NCBI GenBank assembly: GCA_018228665.1
Contig: CP073692.1
Location: 2,678,046-2,742,045, forward strand
DNA length: 64,000 nucleotides
From: Faecalicatena sp. Marseille-Q4148
GTDB lineage: Bacteria; Bacillota; Clostridia; Lachnospirales; Lachnospiraceae
Direction of reading: 5' to 3'
This document shows positions 1 through 8,902 of this stretch, one piece after another. The position numbers were made by a program, and so were the translations under genes. Below the pieces are notes generated by a model, which saw only the letters and a list, made by a program, of their open reading frames with translations, was not told where the DNA came from and ran no database searches. How positions within the stretch are numbered: the stretch's first letter is position 1; each line of letters opens with the position of its first letter.

Positions 1-1
1 A

Positions 2-520
2 GCGGGAGAAGAAGCCGGAATGAATATGGGGATGATGGATTATTTTGCTGATCTGAGAGGAGATGCGCCTGTTAATACGGCGTTTGGAAGATTTCTGGAA
101 AAAATAATGATTGTGTTTGGGATTGTGCTTACCTGTATTCTTGTTGTGTATACATTTGTAACGATTTACCGAAAAATATGGGAAAAAGTGCGGTTTCAGT
201 TTGATGACGAAGTGCTGAAAATTGAAAAGGATGAAAAAACAGTTCAGATGCAAAAAAAGCCGATTTCATTCAAAAATAGATTTCAAAGAGATGCAGCGTC
301 ACAGTTTCGGAAACATTATCGAAAAATGATCCGACGGCGTCTGAAGAAAGGGAGTAATGTTAATCCGGCATGGACACCTGAAGAAATCGAAGCATTTGTC
401 GGATTGTCAGGAGAAGAAGGCAATCAGAAAATCCATGAAATGTATGAATGCATTCGGTATGGGAGAAAAGAAGAATTTGATGCAAGAGAAGCTGAGAGAC
501 TACAGCAGAATATGAGATAA
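2..520 (+). CDS. C-terminal part of an unidentified single-pass membrane protein (5' end outside window)
   Basis: The reading frame is open to the left window edge, so the first in-window ATG (position 20) need not be the true start. About 173 residues are visible. One hydrophobic segment (roughly residues 35-56, IMIVFGIVLTCILVV) is followed by a long charged cytoplasmic-looking tail with basic patches (RKHYRKMIRRRLKKG) and a TPEEIEAF motif. Such tails occur at the end of transglutaminase/DUF4129-type membrane proteins of Clostridia, so that is a possible identity, but this fragment alone does not prove it. A bidirectional terminator follows immediately. Confidence 0.5.
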   Translation, partial: AGEEAGMNMGMMDYFADLRGDAPVNTAFGRFLEKIMIVFGIVLTCILVVYTFVTIYRKIWEKVRFQFDDEVLKIEKDEKTVQMQKKPISFKNRFQRDAASQFRKHYRKMIRRRLKKGSNVNPAWTPEEIEAFVGLSGEEGNQKIHEMYECIRYGRKEEFDAREAERLQQNMR

Positions 521-550
521 AAAAGAATCCCGCTTGCGGGATTCTTTTTT
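519..550. terminator. Bidirectional rho-independent terminator
   Basis: Stem AAAGAATCCCGC / GCGGGATTCTTT with a TT loop, flanked by A-run on the left and T-run on the right. It serves the + strand gene ending at 520 and the convergent PAP2 gene ending at 549, whose stop codon lies in the T-run. Confidence 0.85.
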
Positions 551-1202
551 AACCAATGGTCTGTTTTGTATAAGTTTCTGATTTAATCGGACGAGGCGCG
601 TATACGAAAAAATATAATACAGCTGCCATAAGAAAAGCGCTTACAACATCAATAACAGAGTGCTGTTTTAAAAACATTGTAGACAGAATAATAGATACTG
701 TCAGTAAAAATGTGCCAATCTGAAGTGCTTTATGTTTTCTGAGCGCCTGGCTGCGATGAATTGCGATGTAAGCTCCGATAGAATTAAATACATGGATACT
801 TGGAAGGACATTTGTTGAAGTATCGGCAATATAAAGTGTCTTTACCATATCCGTAAAAATATTATCCCGTGGAAATACATCCGGTCTCAAATCCAACCCA
901 TTTGGATATACCGTAGAAATAATGAGGAAGATCGTCATTCCGGTAAACAGGAAACTGACGAGCTGATAAAATTCTCTTTTGTCGTGAAAGAAAAAATATC
1001 CGACAGTTACAGCGATATAACCAAACCACAATAAATAAGGTACGACAAAGAATTCAATAAACGGTATCTTATCGTCCAATGGAGAATGGATCAGATGAAA
1101 TTCAGTTGTGACATGTTGTTCCAGATAGAAGAACCATGGGAGGTAGATCAGTCCGTATAAAAACACCCACGCATGCTTATATTTCTGAATAAAGTTTTTC
1201 AT
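549..1202 (-). CDS. PAP2-superfamily membrane phosphatase
   Basis: An integral membrane protein of about 217 residues with five or six hydrophobic segments. The motif PSIHVF followed about 35 residues later by KQHSVIDV matches the two conserved blocks of the PAP2 / inositolphosphotransferase superfamily (PSxH and the HxxxD block with the catalytic histidine). Family members dephosphorylate lipid phosphates or undecaprenyl pyrophosphate, or act as inositol-phosphoryl transferases; the substrate cannot be read from sequence. I chose the ATG at 1202 (MKNFIQKYKHAW) because a G-rich ribosome site lies about 8 nt upstream. The frame is open to 1268, but that extension is basic and has no ribosome site. 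It is a single gene with its own promoter. Confidence 0.8.
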   Translation of the reverse strand: MKNFIQKYKHAWVFLYGLIYLPWFFYLEQHVTTEFHLIHSPLDDKIPFIEFFVVPYLLWFGYIAVTVGYFFFHDKREFYQLVSFLFTGMTIFLIISTVYPNGLDLRPDVFPRDNIFTDMVKTLYIADTSTNVLPSIHVFNSIGAYIAIHRSQALRKHKALQIGTFLLTVSIILSTMFLKQHSVIDVVSAFLMAAVLYFFVYAPRPIKSETYTKQTIG

Positions 1203-1236
1203 AATGAACCCCCGCTTTCTTTTTGGAGTCATTCGG

Positions 1237-1265
1237 ATTATAACATGATTTCGAAAGTGCAACAA
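1237..1265 (-). promoter_or_regulatory. Sigma-A type promoter of the PAP2 gene
   Basis: Read on the - strand: TTGTTG (1265-1260), 17 nt spacer, TATAAT (1242-1237), about 35 nt upstream of the chosen ATG. Its position downstream of the longer possible start (1268) supports the shorter protein. Confidence 0.6.
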
Positions 1266-1367
1266 CAATATTCACAGTAAATTTAGAATCTTAATAAAAT
1301 CTTAGAAATTTAGAAGAGTGAAGGGAGAGAATCGTATAGAAGATTCTCTCCCTGATAGTTATATTAT

Positions 1368-3116
1368 CTATCGACCTTGTTTACGAGGCATCTCCCATGC
1401 ATTGTGATCTGTATGAAGCAGCATGTGCGCCTTGTGGGACATTGGTTTTTCAAGATAATCTGTATATAATTTTTGAACATCCGGATTCTCATGAGAGAAA
1501 CGAATCTGTGCATTAGAATCAAGGAAATAGAGATTCTTGCCACGTTCAAAAGCAAGTTCTTCGCCATCATGGATCGGCTGTCCGCCGCCGCCAACGCATC
1601 CGCCCGGGCAAGCCATAACTTCTACGAAGTCATAATGTACTTCACCACGCTCGATCTGATTGATAAGACGGCGTGTATTGCCGAGACCATTTACAATGGC
1701 TGCCTTTACAACAGCATCTCCCAGTTGGAATTCAGCAGTTACGATATCAGTTTCCTGACTTGTAGCACGAACAACTTTGAAAGCATCCGGTTCTGGATTC
1801 TTTCCGGTTACAAGGAAGTAAGCAGAACGAAGAGCTGCTTCCATAACACCTCCGGTTGCACCGAAGATCACGCCGGCACCGGAGCCTTCTTTCATAAGTG
1901 GATCACATTCGCGGTCTACAAGTGTAGAAGGTTCGATATGTGCAGAGCGGATCATGCGGGTAAGCTCGCGGGTTGTGATAACGATATCTGTGTCATGTCC
2001 GGCGTATTCGCCGTAGAAAAGTTCCATATTACGTTCACCTTTCTTAGCTACGCAAGGCATAACAGAAACAGTTACCATGTCTTCCGGTTTTACACCGATA
2101 GACTCAGCGAAATAAGTCTTCATCACGGCACCGAACATCTGCTGCGGTGATTTTGCAGTAGAGAGCTGTGGTACAAGATGAGGATACTGTGATTTGATGA
2201 AACGGATCCAGCCAGGACAGCAGGAAGTAAACATCGGGCGTTCTTTTGTCTCGCCTTTTGTGAAGCGTTCCAGGAATTCGGTACCTTCTTCCATAATAGT
2301 AAGGTCAGCAGAGAAGGTTGTATCAAATACATAATCGACACCGAGGCGTTTCAAAGAATCCATAATCTTTCCAACCGTTGCTTCTCCCCGTTTCATGCCA
2401 AGAGCTTCGCCCCATGCAGTACGCACAGCCGGAGCTACCTGGGCTACAACAACTTTCTTCGGATCAGCAATTGCTTCCCATACTTTCTCTGTATCGTCGC
2501 GTTCACGCAGAGCGCCGACCGGGCAATGTGTAATACACTGACCGCAAAGAGAACAGTCTGCTTCATTAATTGTTCTGTGACCGGAGACATTGACTGTAGA
2601 GCGGGAACCTGTTCCTTCCACATGCCATACATTCAGACTCTGGATCTTGTCACAGACTTGAACACAGCGCATACATTTGATACATTTTGCAGAGTCACGG
2701 ATCAATGGGAAGTTTTTATCCCATGGCTGACGTTCCAGACGTTCGCCAAATGGAATCTCAAGGATATTGAGATCATTGGCAATTTTCTGAAGAGAACAGT
2801 TACCGCTTCTGACACAGGTTGCACATTTGCAGTCATGCTGTGAGAGGATGAGCTGCACCGTCTTTCTTCTGTCTGCCCGTACTTTTGGACTGTTTGTATA
2901 AATTACCATGCCTTCCTGAGCAACATTGTTGCAGGATGTGATCAGGCGGTCATTGCCTTCTAATTCTACAACGCAGACGCGGCATGCAGCAATCTCATTC
3001 ACATCTTTCAGATAACACAGCTTTGGAATCGGGATTCCGTTCTGTGCTGCTGCTTCCATAATGGTAGTGCCTTCCGGCACAGAAATTTGTTTATGATCGA
3101 TTGTAAAATTTACCAT
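1368..3116 (-). CDS. hydA: [FeFe] hydrogenase catalytic subunit (glutamate-synthase-linked type)
   Basis: A 582-residue cytoplasmic hydrogenase that interconverts protons and H2. Order of domains: N-terminal [2Fe-2S] domain (Cys34, Cys45, Cys48, about Cys62), His-Cys3 cluster motif (HDCKCATC...C, about 94-105), two [4Fe-4S] motifs (CIKCMRC and CSLCGQC...CPVG, about 146-205), then the H-cluster domain with all three signatures: TSCCPGW, MPCVAKKGE and MACPGGCVGGGGQP. All cluster ligands appear intact. It overlaps the upstream flavoprotein gene by 7 bp, so the two are translationally coupled. A hydrogenase next to a GltD-like flavoprotein is the arrangement called group A2 in the HydDB scheme. 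The electron partner of this group (NAD(P)H, ferredoxin or both) is not settled by sequence. Confidence 0.93.
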   Translation of the reverse strand: MVNFTIDHKQISVPEGTTIMEAAAQNGIPIPKLCYLKDVNEIAACRVCVVELEGNDRLITSCNNVAQEGMVIYTNSPKVRADRRKTVQLILSQHDCKCATCVRSGNCSLQKIANDLNILEIPFGERLERQPWDKNFPLIRDSAKCIKCMRCVQVCDKIQSLNVWHVEGTGSRSTVNVSGHRTINEADCSLCGQCITHCPVGALRERDDTEKVWEAIADPKKVVVAQVAPAVRTAWGEALGMKRGEATVGKIMDSLKRLGVDYVFDTTFSADLTIMEEGTEFLERFTKGETKERPMFTSCCPGWIRFIKSQYPHLVPQLSTAKSPQQMFGAVMKTYFAESIGVKPEDMVTVSVMPCVAKKGERNMELFYGEYAGHDTDIVITTRELTRMIRSAHIEPSTLVDRECDPLMKEGSGAGVIFGATGGVMEAALRSAYFLVTGKNPEPDAFKVVRATSQETDIVTAEFQLGDAVVKAAIVNGLGNTRRLINQIERGEVHYDFVEVMACPGGCVGGGGQPIHDGEELAFERGKNLYFLDSNAQIRFSHENPDVQKLYTDYLEKPMSHKAHMLLHTDHNAWEMPRKQGR

Positions 3117-4942
3117 ACTTTCTCCCGACCTCCTTTGAACAGACCATAACCGAAGTGGTCACAGCGCAGACAACGTCCGGCTTCCTGACAAGCTTCTGAT
3201 TTGGTCATGCAGTTTTCAACACCTTCGAAATCGTGGATACGTTCACATGCTTCCCGTTCTGTCAGTTCCACGCGTCCGCATGGTGCGCGGTCATCGAGGT
3301 TCGGTTCCGGAATCTCAACGTCACATGTAATTTCATGGTGGTATCCAAGATACTCATCTATATTGGCAGCTACAACTTTCGCTGCGGCGATCGCACGAAT
3401 AACGGTAGCAGGACCTGTTGCACAGTCTCCGCCGGCAAATACACCAGGAATATCGGAAAATCCACCGAATTTCTCAGCCATAATCTTACCGCGCTCAACA
3501 GGAACACCGGCATTTGCAAAATGTTCTGTTTCGATATTTTGTCCGATTGCAACAACGAGTGCAGAACAAGGAATAAATTCATCCGGTTCTCCGGATGGTT
3601 TTACACTTGCACGACCGTCTTTGATCTTGCTGATCATCTGAGGTGTTACCCAGAGCCCTTTTACATGACCGTTCTCATCACGTTCAATGCGGGATGGAGC
3701 TTTCAATGTACATACTTCTACACCTTCAGCAATCGCACCTTCAATCTCAGCAGGAAGAGCAGTCATATCAGCGATACGACGGCGATATACACAGCTTACC
3801 TTCTTAGCGCCGAGACGTACAGCAGTGCGGACAGCATCCATAGATACGTTACCGCCGCCGACGATTGCTACATCCTGTCCGGTAAGATCCGGAAGTTCGT
3901 TCTTACCGACAGCGCGCAGGAACTGTACTGCAGACATAACTCCTTCAGCGTTTTCGTTCTCCAGACCAAGTTTCTTATCTGTGCTGGCGCCAATTGTAAT
4001 CAGGACAGCATCATACTCTTCACGGAGACTCTGGATTGTCATATCTTTGCCGATACGCATGCCGTATTTTACTTCTACTCCTGTTGCCAGGATTGCTTCG
4101 ATATCATCATCTAAACGTTCTTTCGGAAGACGGTAGTTTGGAATACCGTAGCGAAGCATACCGCCAAGTTTTGGAAGCATTTCAAATACGGTAGCCTGAT
4201 GTCCCATCAGCTGCAGATAGTAGGCAGCCGAAAGACCTCCCGGACCACCGCCGACAACAGCGACACGTTTTCCGGTAGACGGAGCACATGGCGGAGGCGG
4301 AACCTTGCCTGCAAAATCAGCAGCAACTCTCTTAAGACCTCTGATGTTAATTGCATCATCTACCATATTGCGGCGGCAGCGAGCTTCACAAGGATGTTCA
4401 CAAATAAAACCGCAAGTAGTTGGGAATGGATTGTCTTTGCGGATCAGGCGGATTGCATCGTCGTATCTTCCTGCACCGACAAGGGCAATATATCCAGGAA
4501 TATCAACATGTGCCGGACAGAGTGCAACGCACGGTACCGGCTGATGATATGTACATGTACACCGTCCTTCGCGAATATGCTGTTCGTAATCATCACGGCA
4601 TCCAATCAGACTTTTGTATACCATATGTGCAGCTTCATAGCCGATAGCGCAGTCTGCGGAATGCATGATAGAAAGAGCGGTTTCTTCCATTAAATCTAAT
4701 GTGTCCATAGTAGCTTCGCCATTCAATACATCTGTGATCAAATGCTTCAGCTGTAAAAGTCCAATGCGGCAAGGCGCACATTTACCGCATGTCTGTGCAT
4801 GGCACAATTCTAAAAATGCCCGTGTAATATCTACAGGACAAAGCCCCGGCGGGCTGGCTTCGATTCTATGTTCAAGTTCCTTATAAAGTCCTTCAACAAC
4901 GAGCTGAGATTTACTAGGAGTAGGAATCTCAAGTCTGCTCAT
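3110..4942 (-). CDS. NuoF C-terminal [4Fe-4S] domain fused to GltD-like FAD/NAD(P) oxidoreductase, hydrogenase partner
   Basis: About 610 residues from the ATG at 4942, which has AAGGAGAG upstream; the frame is open to 5020 but lacks a ribosome site there. The first 110 residues resemble the C-terminal iron-sulfur domain of NuoF/HydB (CGKCAPCRIG) without the usual FMN/NADH domain. Next come a GltD-type Fe-S domain (CVALCPAHVDIPGY, CEHPCEARCRR), an FAD site (VAVVGGGPGGLSAAYYL), an NAD(P) site (VAIVGGGNVSMDAV) and the GDC motif (FAGGDCATGPATV). The C-terminus has a further CLRCD motif. It lies first in the operon and overlaps hydA, so it most likely passes electrons between a pyridine nucleotide and the hydrogenase. 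Glutamate synthase small subunit itself is unlikely because no large subunit is adjacent. Confidence 0.85.
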   Translation of the reverse strand: MSRLEIPTPSKSQLVVEGLYKELEHRIEASPPGLCPVDITRAFLELCHAQTCGKCAPCRIGLLQLKHLITDVLNGEATMDTLDLMEETALSIMHSADCAIGYEAAHMVYKSLIGCRDDYEQHIREGRCTCTYHQPVPCVALCPAHVDIPGYIALVGAGRYDDAIRLIRKDNPFPTTCGFICEHPCEARCRRNMVDDAINIRGLKRVAADFAGKVPPPPCAPSTGKRVAVVGGGPGGLSAAYYLQLMGHQATVFEMLPKLGGMLRYGIPNYRLPKERLDDDIEAILATGVEVKYGMRIGKDMTIQSLREEYDAVLITIGASTDKKLGLENENAEGVMSAVQFLRAVGKNELPDLTGQDVAIVGGGNVSMDAVRTAVRLGAKKVSCVYRRRIADMTALPAEIEGAIAEGVEVCTLKAPSRIERDENGHVKGLWVTPQMISKIKDGRASVKPSGEPDEFIPCSALVVAIGQNIETEHFANAGVPVERGKIMAEKFGGFSDIPGVFAGGDCATGPATVIRAIAAAKVVAANIDEYLGYHHEITCDVEIPEPNLDDRAPCGRVELTEREACERIHDFEGVENCMTKSEACQEAGRCLRCDHFGYGLFKGGREKVW

Positions 4943-4983
4943 ATTATCACTCTCCTTTTCGTAAAGATCTGTTTGATGGTCAT

Positions 4984-5020
4984 TTACAAATATTGTAATA
5001 TATAACAAAGCAAGAAACAA
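4984..5020 (-). promoter_or_regulatory. Candidate promoter of the hydrogenase operon with a perfect dyad over the -10
   Basis: Read on the - strand: TTGTTT (5020-5015), 17 nt, TACAAT (4997-4992), about 50 nt before the flavoprotein ATG. A perfect inverted repeat TTACAA-ATA-TTGTAA (4984-4998) covers the -10 box, where a repressor would block transcription. The regulator is unknown. Confidence 0.5.
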
Positions 5021-5079
5021 GAAAAGTTATTTTTTAGTCAAAGATTAACAAAAGTATCACAATATTTTTGAGAAAATCA

Positions 5080-5108
5080 TTGACGAAATGAAGAATTCTT
5101 ATAATAAT
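5080..5108 (+). promoter_or_regulatory. Probable promoter of the ArsR-type regulator gene
   Basis: TTGACG (5080-5085) followed by a TATAATAAT stretch (5100-5108). The best -10 register is uncertain because spacing is 14-17 nt depending on the hexamer chosen. It lies about 60 nt upstream of the GTG start at 5165. Confidence 0.45.
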
Positions 5109-5164
5109 GAAAGTATCGAAAAAGATATGACAGAATATAAAGAAAAGAAAACGAGGAGGCAGTT

Positions 5165-6082
5165 GTGGAAAAAAATATAAAATTAAATATGAATGAGCCT
5201 GAAAAACTTGCAATTGTCGGAAAAGCACTCTCTTCAGAGATAAGAATTCGAATTTTAGGGCTTTTGGAAAATCGTTATTATAATATCAATGAGATTGCAG
5301 AGCTGCTTCAAATTCCTTCCTCTTCTGCGGCAATGCATATTAAAGTGTTGGAAGAAGCGGGACTGATTGAGACAGAGTTCAAGGCGGCAGTGCGCGGCTC
5401 CATGAAAATCTGCCGCAGGAGCGTAGGAAGTATCGCGATCCGTCTGGATGAGAAGAACTATGAGAAAGCGGAAACAATCCCAATGCCTATTGGAAATTTC
5501 GTTGATTATCATGTGGAACCGACATGTGGTATTGTATCAGGGACAGGACATATTGATATTGAAGATGAACCGGCAGTTTTTTATAATCCGAGAAGGACAG
5601 AGGCGAAGTTGATCTGGCTTGGCAATGGGTATCTGGAATATCGTTTTCCGAATGCAGCCCTGAAGAAAAATGTATTAAAGAGTATTGAAGTGTCAGCGGA
5701 GGTCTGCTCAGAAGATCATGAATATAATATGGACTGGGAGTCAGACATTACGCTTTGGATTAATGAGATTGAGGTTGGAACATGGAGAAGTCCGGCGGAT
5801 TTCGGAGATCGCAGAGGAAGGCTCACGCCGGCGTGGTGGCCTTCTCAGAACAGTCAGTACGGAATGATGAAAGTGTGGAAGATTGATTCTCAGGGAAGTT
5901 ATCTGGATGGAGCCCAGACATCGAATACACCGCTTTTGGCATTTAAACTGGAGGAGAATGAATACATTTCTGTAAAGATCGGCATTAGTCCGGATGCAGC
6001 AAAAAAAGGCGGAATGAATCTTTTTGGCGATGAGTTTGGAGACTATCCACAGGATATTGTTATGCGGCTTATCTATGAATAA
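5165..6082 (+). CDS. ArsR-type winged-helix transcriptional regulator preceding the galactose operon
   Basis: 305 residues. Residues about 10-75 form an ArsR-like winged helix (LSSEIRIRILGLLENRYYNINEIAELL, then IPSSSAAMHIKVLEEAGLIE). The remaining 230 residues are not a classic ArsR metal site: they are rich in aromatic and acidic residues (YPAWW-like PAWWPSQNSQYG, YLDGAQTSNTP) and look like a beta-rich effector domain found in carbohydrate regulators of Clostridia. The GTG start at 5165 was chosen because GAGGAGG lies 5 nt upstream; an ATG at residue 9 lacks one. The gene sits about 110 bp before galK, so a galactose-related effector is a reasonable inference. No metal-binding cysteine pair typical of ArsR/SmtB is seen. 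Confidence 0.75.
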   Translation: MEKNIKLNMNEPEKLAIVGKALSSEIRIRILGLLENRYYNINEIAELLQIPSSSAAMHIKVLEEAGLIETEFKAAVRGSMKICRRSVGSIAIRLDEKNYEKAETIPMPIGNFVDYHVEPTCGIVSGTGHIDIEDEPAVFYNPRRTEAKLIWLGNGYLEYRFPNAALKKNVLKSIEVSAEVCSEDHEYNMDWESDITLWINEIEVGTWRSPADFGDRRGRLTPAWWPSQNSQYGMMKVWKIDSQGSYLDGAQTSNTPLLAFKLEENEYISVKIGISPDAAKKGGMNLFGDEFGDYPQDIVMRLIYE

Positions 6083-6102
6083 GAAAGAGACGTCTCTCCT
6101 CA

Positions 6103-6131
6103 TTGACAGAGAGGAGCGCAGATGATATCAT
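6103..6131 (+). promoter_or_regulatory. Promoter of galKTM
   Basis: TTGACA (6103-6108), 17 nt, TATCAT (6126-6131), 59 nt upstream of the galK ATG. A short stem CTCCTC / GAGGAG (about 6096-6115) overlaps the -35 and could be an operator or a weak terminator of the regulator gene. Confidence 0.6.
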
Positions 6132-6189
6132 TAAACCAAGATAAATGTTTTAAAACAAAAATATTGTTATAAATGAAAGGAGATATGAC

Positions 6190-7359
6190 ATGAAAGAACA
6201 GTTAATCAAAGCGTTTCAGGAGTTGTTCGGGGAAGAAGGAGAGCTTCATGTTTACTTTGCACCGGGACGTGTGAATCTGATCGGGGAACACACAGACTAT
6301 AATGGAGGCCATGTATTTCCGTGTGCGCTGACGATTGGAACTTATGCGGTGGCAAGGAAGCGCGAGGACAGAAAGATCCGTTTTTATTCTCAGAATTTCC
6401 CAAAGAGCGGAGTTGTAGAGACAAGCCTTGATGACCTGACTCCATATGATGCTGCTGGATGGACAAATTATCCAAAGGGAGTTATGTGGGCTTTTGAAGG
6501 CCGCGGATATAAGCTGCCGTCAGGAATTGATATGTTGATCTATGGAAATATTCCAAATGGTTCAGGACTTTCTTCTTCCGCTTCTCTTGAGGTTCTGACA
6601 GGAACAGTTCTGCGGGATCTGTTTGGATTTGATGATTTGAGCATGACGGATCTTGCTCTTATCGGACAGTATTCAGAGAATAATTATAATGGAATGAACT
6701 GTGGCATCATGGATCAGTTTGCCAGTGCAATGGGCAAAAAAGATCATGCGATTTTCCTTGATACAAGCGATCTGAGTTATGAATATGCATGTGTCAAACT
6801 GGAAGATGCCAAGATTGTGATTACAAACAGTAAAGTGAAACATAGCCTTGTAAGTTCTGCGTACAATGACAGGAGAAATGAATGTGAGACTGCTTTAAAA
6901 GAACTTCAGAAAGTGATGGATGTTCCGTCTCTTGGAGCACTTACAGAAGAAGAATTTGAAGTTCATAAAGATGCTATTCAGTCTGAAGTAAGACAAAGAC
7001 GGGCAAAACATGCAGTATATGAGAATCAGAGAACAATCAAAGCAGTGGAAGCTCTGAAGAACAATGATATTGAGAAGTTTGGAGCATTAATGAATGCGTC
7101 ACATGTATCTTTGAGAGATGATTATGAAGTATCCTGTGAAGAAATCGATGTACTTGTTGAACTGGCATGGCAGATCGAGGGAGTTGTCGGATCAAGAATT
7201 ACCGGAGGCGGATTTGGAGGCTGTACGGTCAGTATTGTGAAAAATGATGCAGTCGATACATTTATAGAGCAGGTGGGAAATGGTTATCGTGAGAAAACCG
7301 GACATGAAGCAGAATTCTATGTGGTGGAAATCGGTGACGGAGCCCGTGTGCTTTCCTAA
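6190..7359 (+). CDS. galK: Galactokinase
   Basis: 389 residues, normal length for the GHMP-family galactokinase, which phosphorylates alpha-D-galactose with ATP to galactose 1-phosphate. The galactokinase signature GRVNLIGEHTDYNGG is at residues 25-40, the GHMP ATP-binding loop PNGSGLSSSASLE at about 118-131, and the C-terminal GGGFGGCTVS at about 338-347. A good ribosome site (AAAGGAGA) precedes the ATG. First gene of galK-galT-galM, with galT 31 bp downstream. This is the first step of the Leloir pathway; galE is not in the window. Confidence 0.96.
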   Translation: MKEQLIKAFQELFGEEGELHVYFAPGRVNLIGEHTDYNGGHVFPCALTIGTYAVARKREDRKIRFYSQNFPKSGVVETSLDDLTPYDAAGWTNYPKGVMWAFEGRGYKLPSGIDMLIYGNIPNGSGLSSSASLEVLTGTVLRDLFGFDDLSMTDLALIGQYSENNYNGMNCGIMDQFASAMGKKDHAIFLDTSDLSYEYACVKLEDAKIVITNSKVKHSLVSSAYNDRRNECETALKELQKVMDVPSLGALTEEEFEVHKDAIQSEVRQRRAKHAVYENQRTIKAVEALKNNDIEKFGALMNASHVSLRDDYEVSCEEIDVLVELAWQIEGVVGSRITGGGFGGCTVSIVKNDAVDTFIEQVGNGYREKTGHEAEFYVVEIGDGARVLS

Positions 7360-7390
7360 AAACCGGATAAAAGAATAAGGGAGACGAGAC

Positions 7391-8884
7391 ATGTTATCAG
7401 AACAGATTAGAGATTTAGTGAATTATGGAATTAGAACAGGACTTACACCAAAGTGCGAGAGAATCTATACAACAAATCTTCTGCTTGATTTAATGAAGGA
7501 AGACAGCTACGAAGAAGTTTTGGAAGAAAAGGATCAGGAGCCGGAGTTGGAAGAGATTCTTTCAGAACTGTTAAATGAAGCAGTGAAACGGGGAATTATC
7601 GAAGACAGCATTACAGAACGGGATCTATTTGATACAAAGTTAATGAATTGCCTTGTACCGCGTCCGGCGCAGGTACAGGAAAAATTCTGGGAACTTTATA
7701 AAGAATCACCGGAAGCAGCGACTTCTTATTATTATGAACTGAGCCAGAACACGGATTATATCCGTCGTTACCGTGTAAAAAAAGATATGAAATGGAAAGT
7801 GGACAGTGAATACGGTGAGATTGATATTACAATTAATCTGTCTAAACCGGAGAAAGATCCAAAAGCGATTGCAGCAGCGAAAAATGCGAAAGCTTCCAGC
7901 TATCCAAAGTGTCTTCTCTGCGTGGAAAATGAAGGATATGCAGGAAGATTAAACCATCCGGCCAGAGAGAACCATCGAATCATTCCGATTACGATTAATG
8001 ACAGCCGTTGGGGATTCCAGTATTCTCCGTATGTATACTATAATGAACATTGTATTGTGTTTAATGGAGAACATACGCCAATGAAGATTGAGCGGAATAC
8101 TTTTGTGAAATTATTTGATTTTGTAAAATTGTTTCCGCATTATTTCCTCGGATCAAATGCAGATCTGCCGATCGTAGGGGGATCTATTTTAAGCCATGAC
8201 CATTTTCAGGGAGGTCACTATACATTTGCTATGGCAAAGGCAGAAATAGAGAAACCGGTAACCATTCCGGGTTACGAGGATGTAGAAGCAGGAATCGTGA
8301 AATGGCCGCTTTCTGTACTCAGAATACGGCATGAAGATGAGAAACGTCTGATTGATCTGGCAGATCATGTACTTCATGTGTGGAGAAGCTATACAGATGA
8401 GGCGGCGATGATATTGGCGGAAACAGACGGAGAACCACATAATACGATTACACCGATTGCCCGTAAATGTGGAAATGTGTTTGAACTTGATCTTGTACTT
8501 CGGAACAATCTGACAACAGAAGAACGCCCGATGGGCTTGTATCATCCAAGAGACGAATATCACCATATTAAGAAAGAAAATATCGGCTTGATCGAGGTAA
8601 TGGGACTTGCGGTTCTTCCGGCAAGACTGAAAACAGAGATGGAGCTTCTGGCAGATGCCATGGTTAGCGGAAAAGCCATTCGGGAAAATGAAATACTTGC
8701 CAAACATGCTAAATGGGCAGAAGAAATTCAGGCGGCACACAGTGAGCTGAACAGCGAAAATGTGATGGAAATTCTGAAAGAAGAGATTGGAAAAGTATTT
8801 GTTCATGTACTTGAAGATGCCGGTGTTTATAAGTGCACAGAAGAGGGAAGAGAAGCTTTCCTGAGATTTGTGCATACACTGTAA
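7391..8884 (+). CDS. galT: UDP-glucose-hexose-1-phosphate uridylyltransferase, class II
   Basis: 497 residues, the length of the Firmicutes-type (class II) GalT rather than the shorter E. coli type. It exchanges UMP between UDP-glucose and galactose 1-phosphate. Family signatures seen: NHPARENHRIIPI near residue 195, a GGSILSHDHFQGG block near residue 260 with the histidine-rich active-site loop, and EDAGVYK near the C-terminus. It lies between galK and galM in one operon (31 bp after galK, 18 bp before galM). Confidence 0.95.
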   Translation: MLSEQIRDLVNYGIRTGLTPKCERIYTTNLLLDLMKEDSYEEVLEEKDQEPELEEILSELLNEAVKRGIIEDSITERDLFDTKLMNCLVPRPAQVQEKFWELYKESPEAATSYYYELSQNTDYIRRYRVKKDMKWKVDSEYGEIDITINLSKPEKDPKAIAAAKNAKASSYPKCLLCVENEGYAGRLNHPARENHRIIPITINDSRWGFQYSPYVYYNEHCIVFNGEHTPMKIERNTFVKLFDFVKLFPHYFLGSNADLPIVGGSILSHDHFQGGHYTFAMAKAEIEKPVTIPGYEDVEAGIVKWPLSVLRIRHEDEKRLIDLADHVLHVWRSYTDEAAMILAETDGEPHNTITPIARKCGNVFELDLVLRNNLTTEERPMGLYHPRDEYHHIKKENIGLIEVMGLAVLPARLKTEMELLADAMVSGKAIRENEILAKHAKWAEEIQAAHSELNSENVMEILKEEIGKVFVHVLEDAGVYKCTEEGREAFLRFVHTL

Positions 8885-8902
8885 ACTAAGAGAGGAAAAA
8901 AC

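Noticed and set aside
3201..4886. Long + strand frames opposite the hydrogenase flavoprotein gene (up to 293 codons)
   Set aside because: They mirror the codon pattern of the real - strand gene, which has clear domains and a ribosome site.
5036..5051. Possible Rex site (TTGTTAA-N4-TGACTAA on the - strand) near the hydrogenase promoter
   Set aside because: Only one half-site fits the clostridial Rex consensus; the other matches in four of seven positions.
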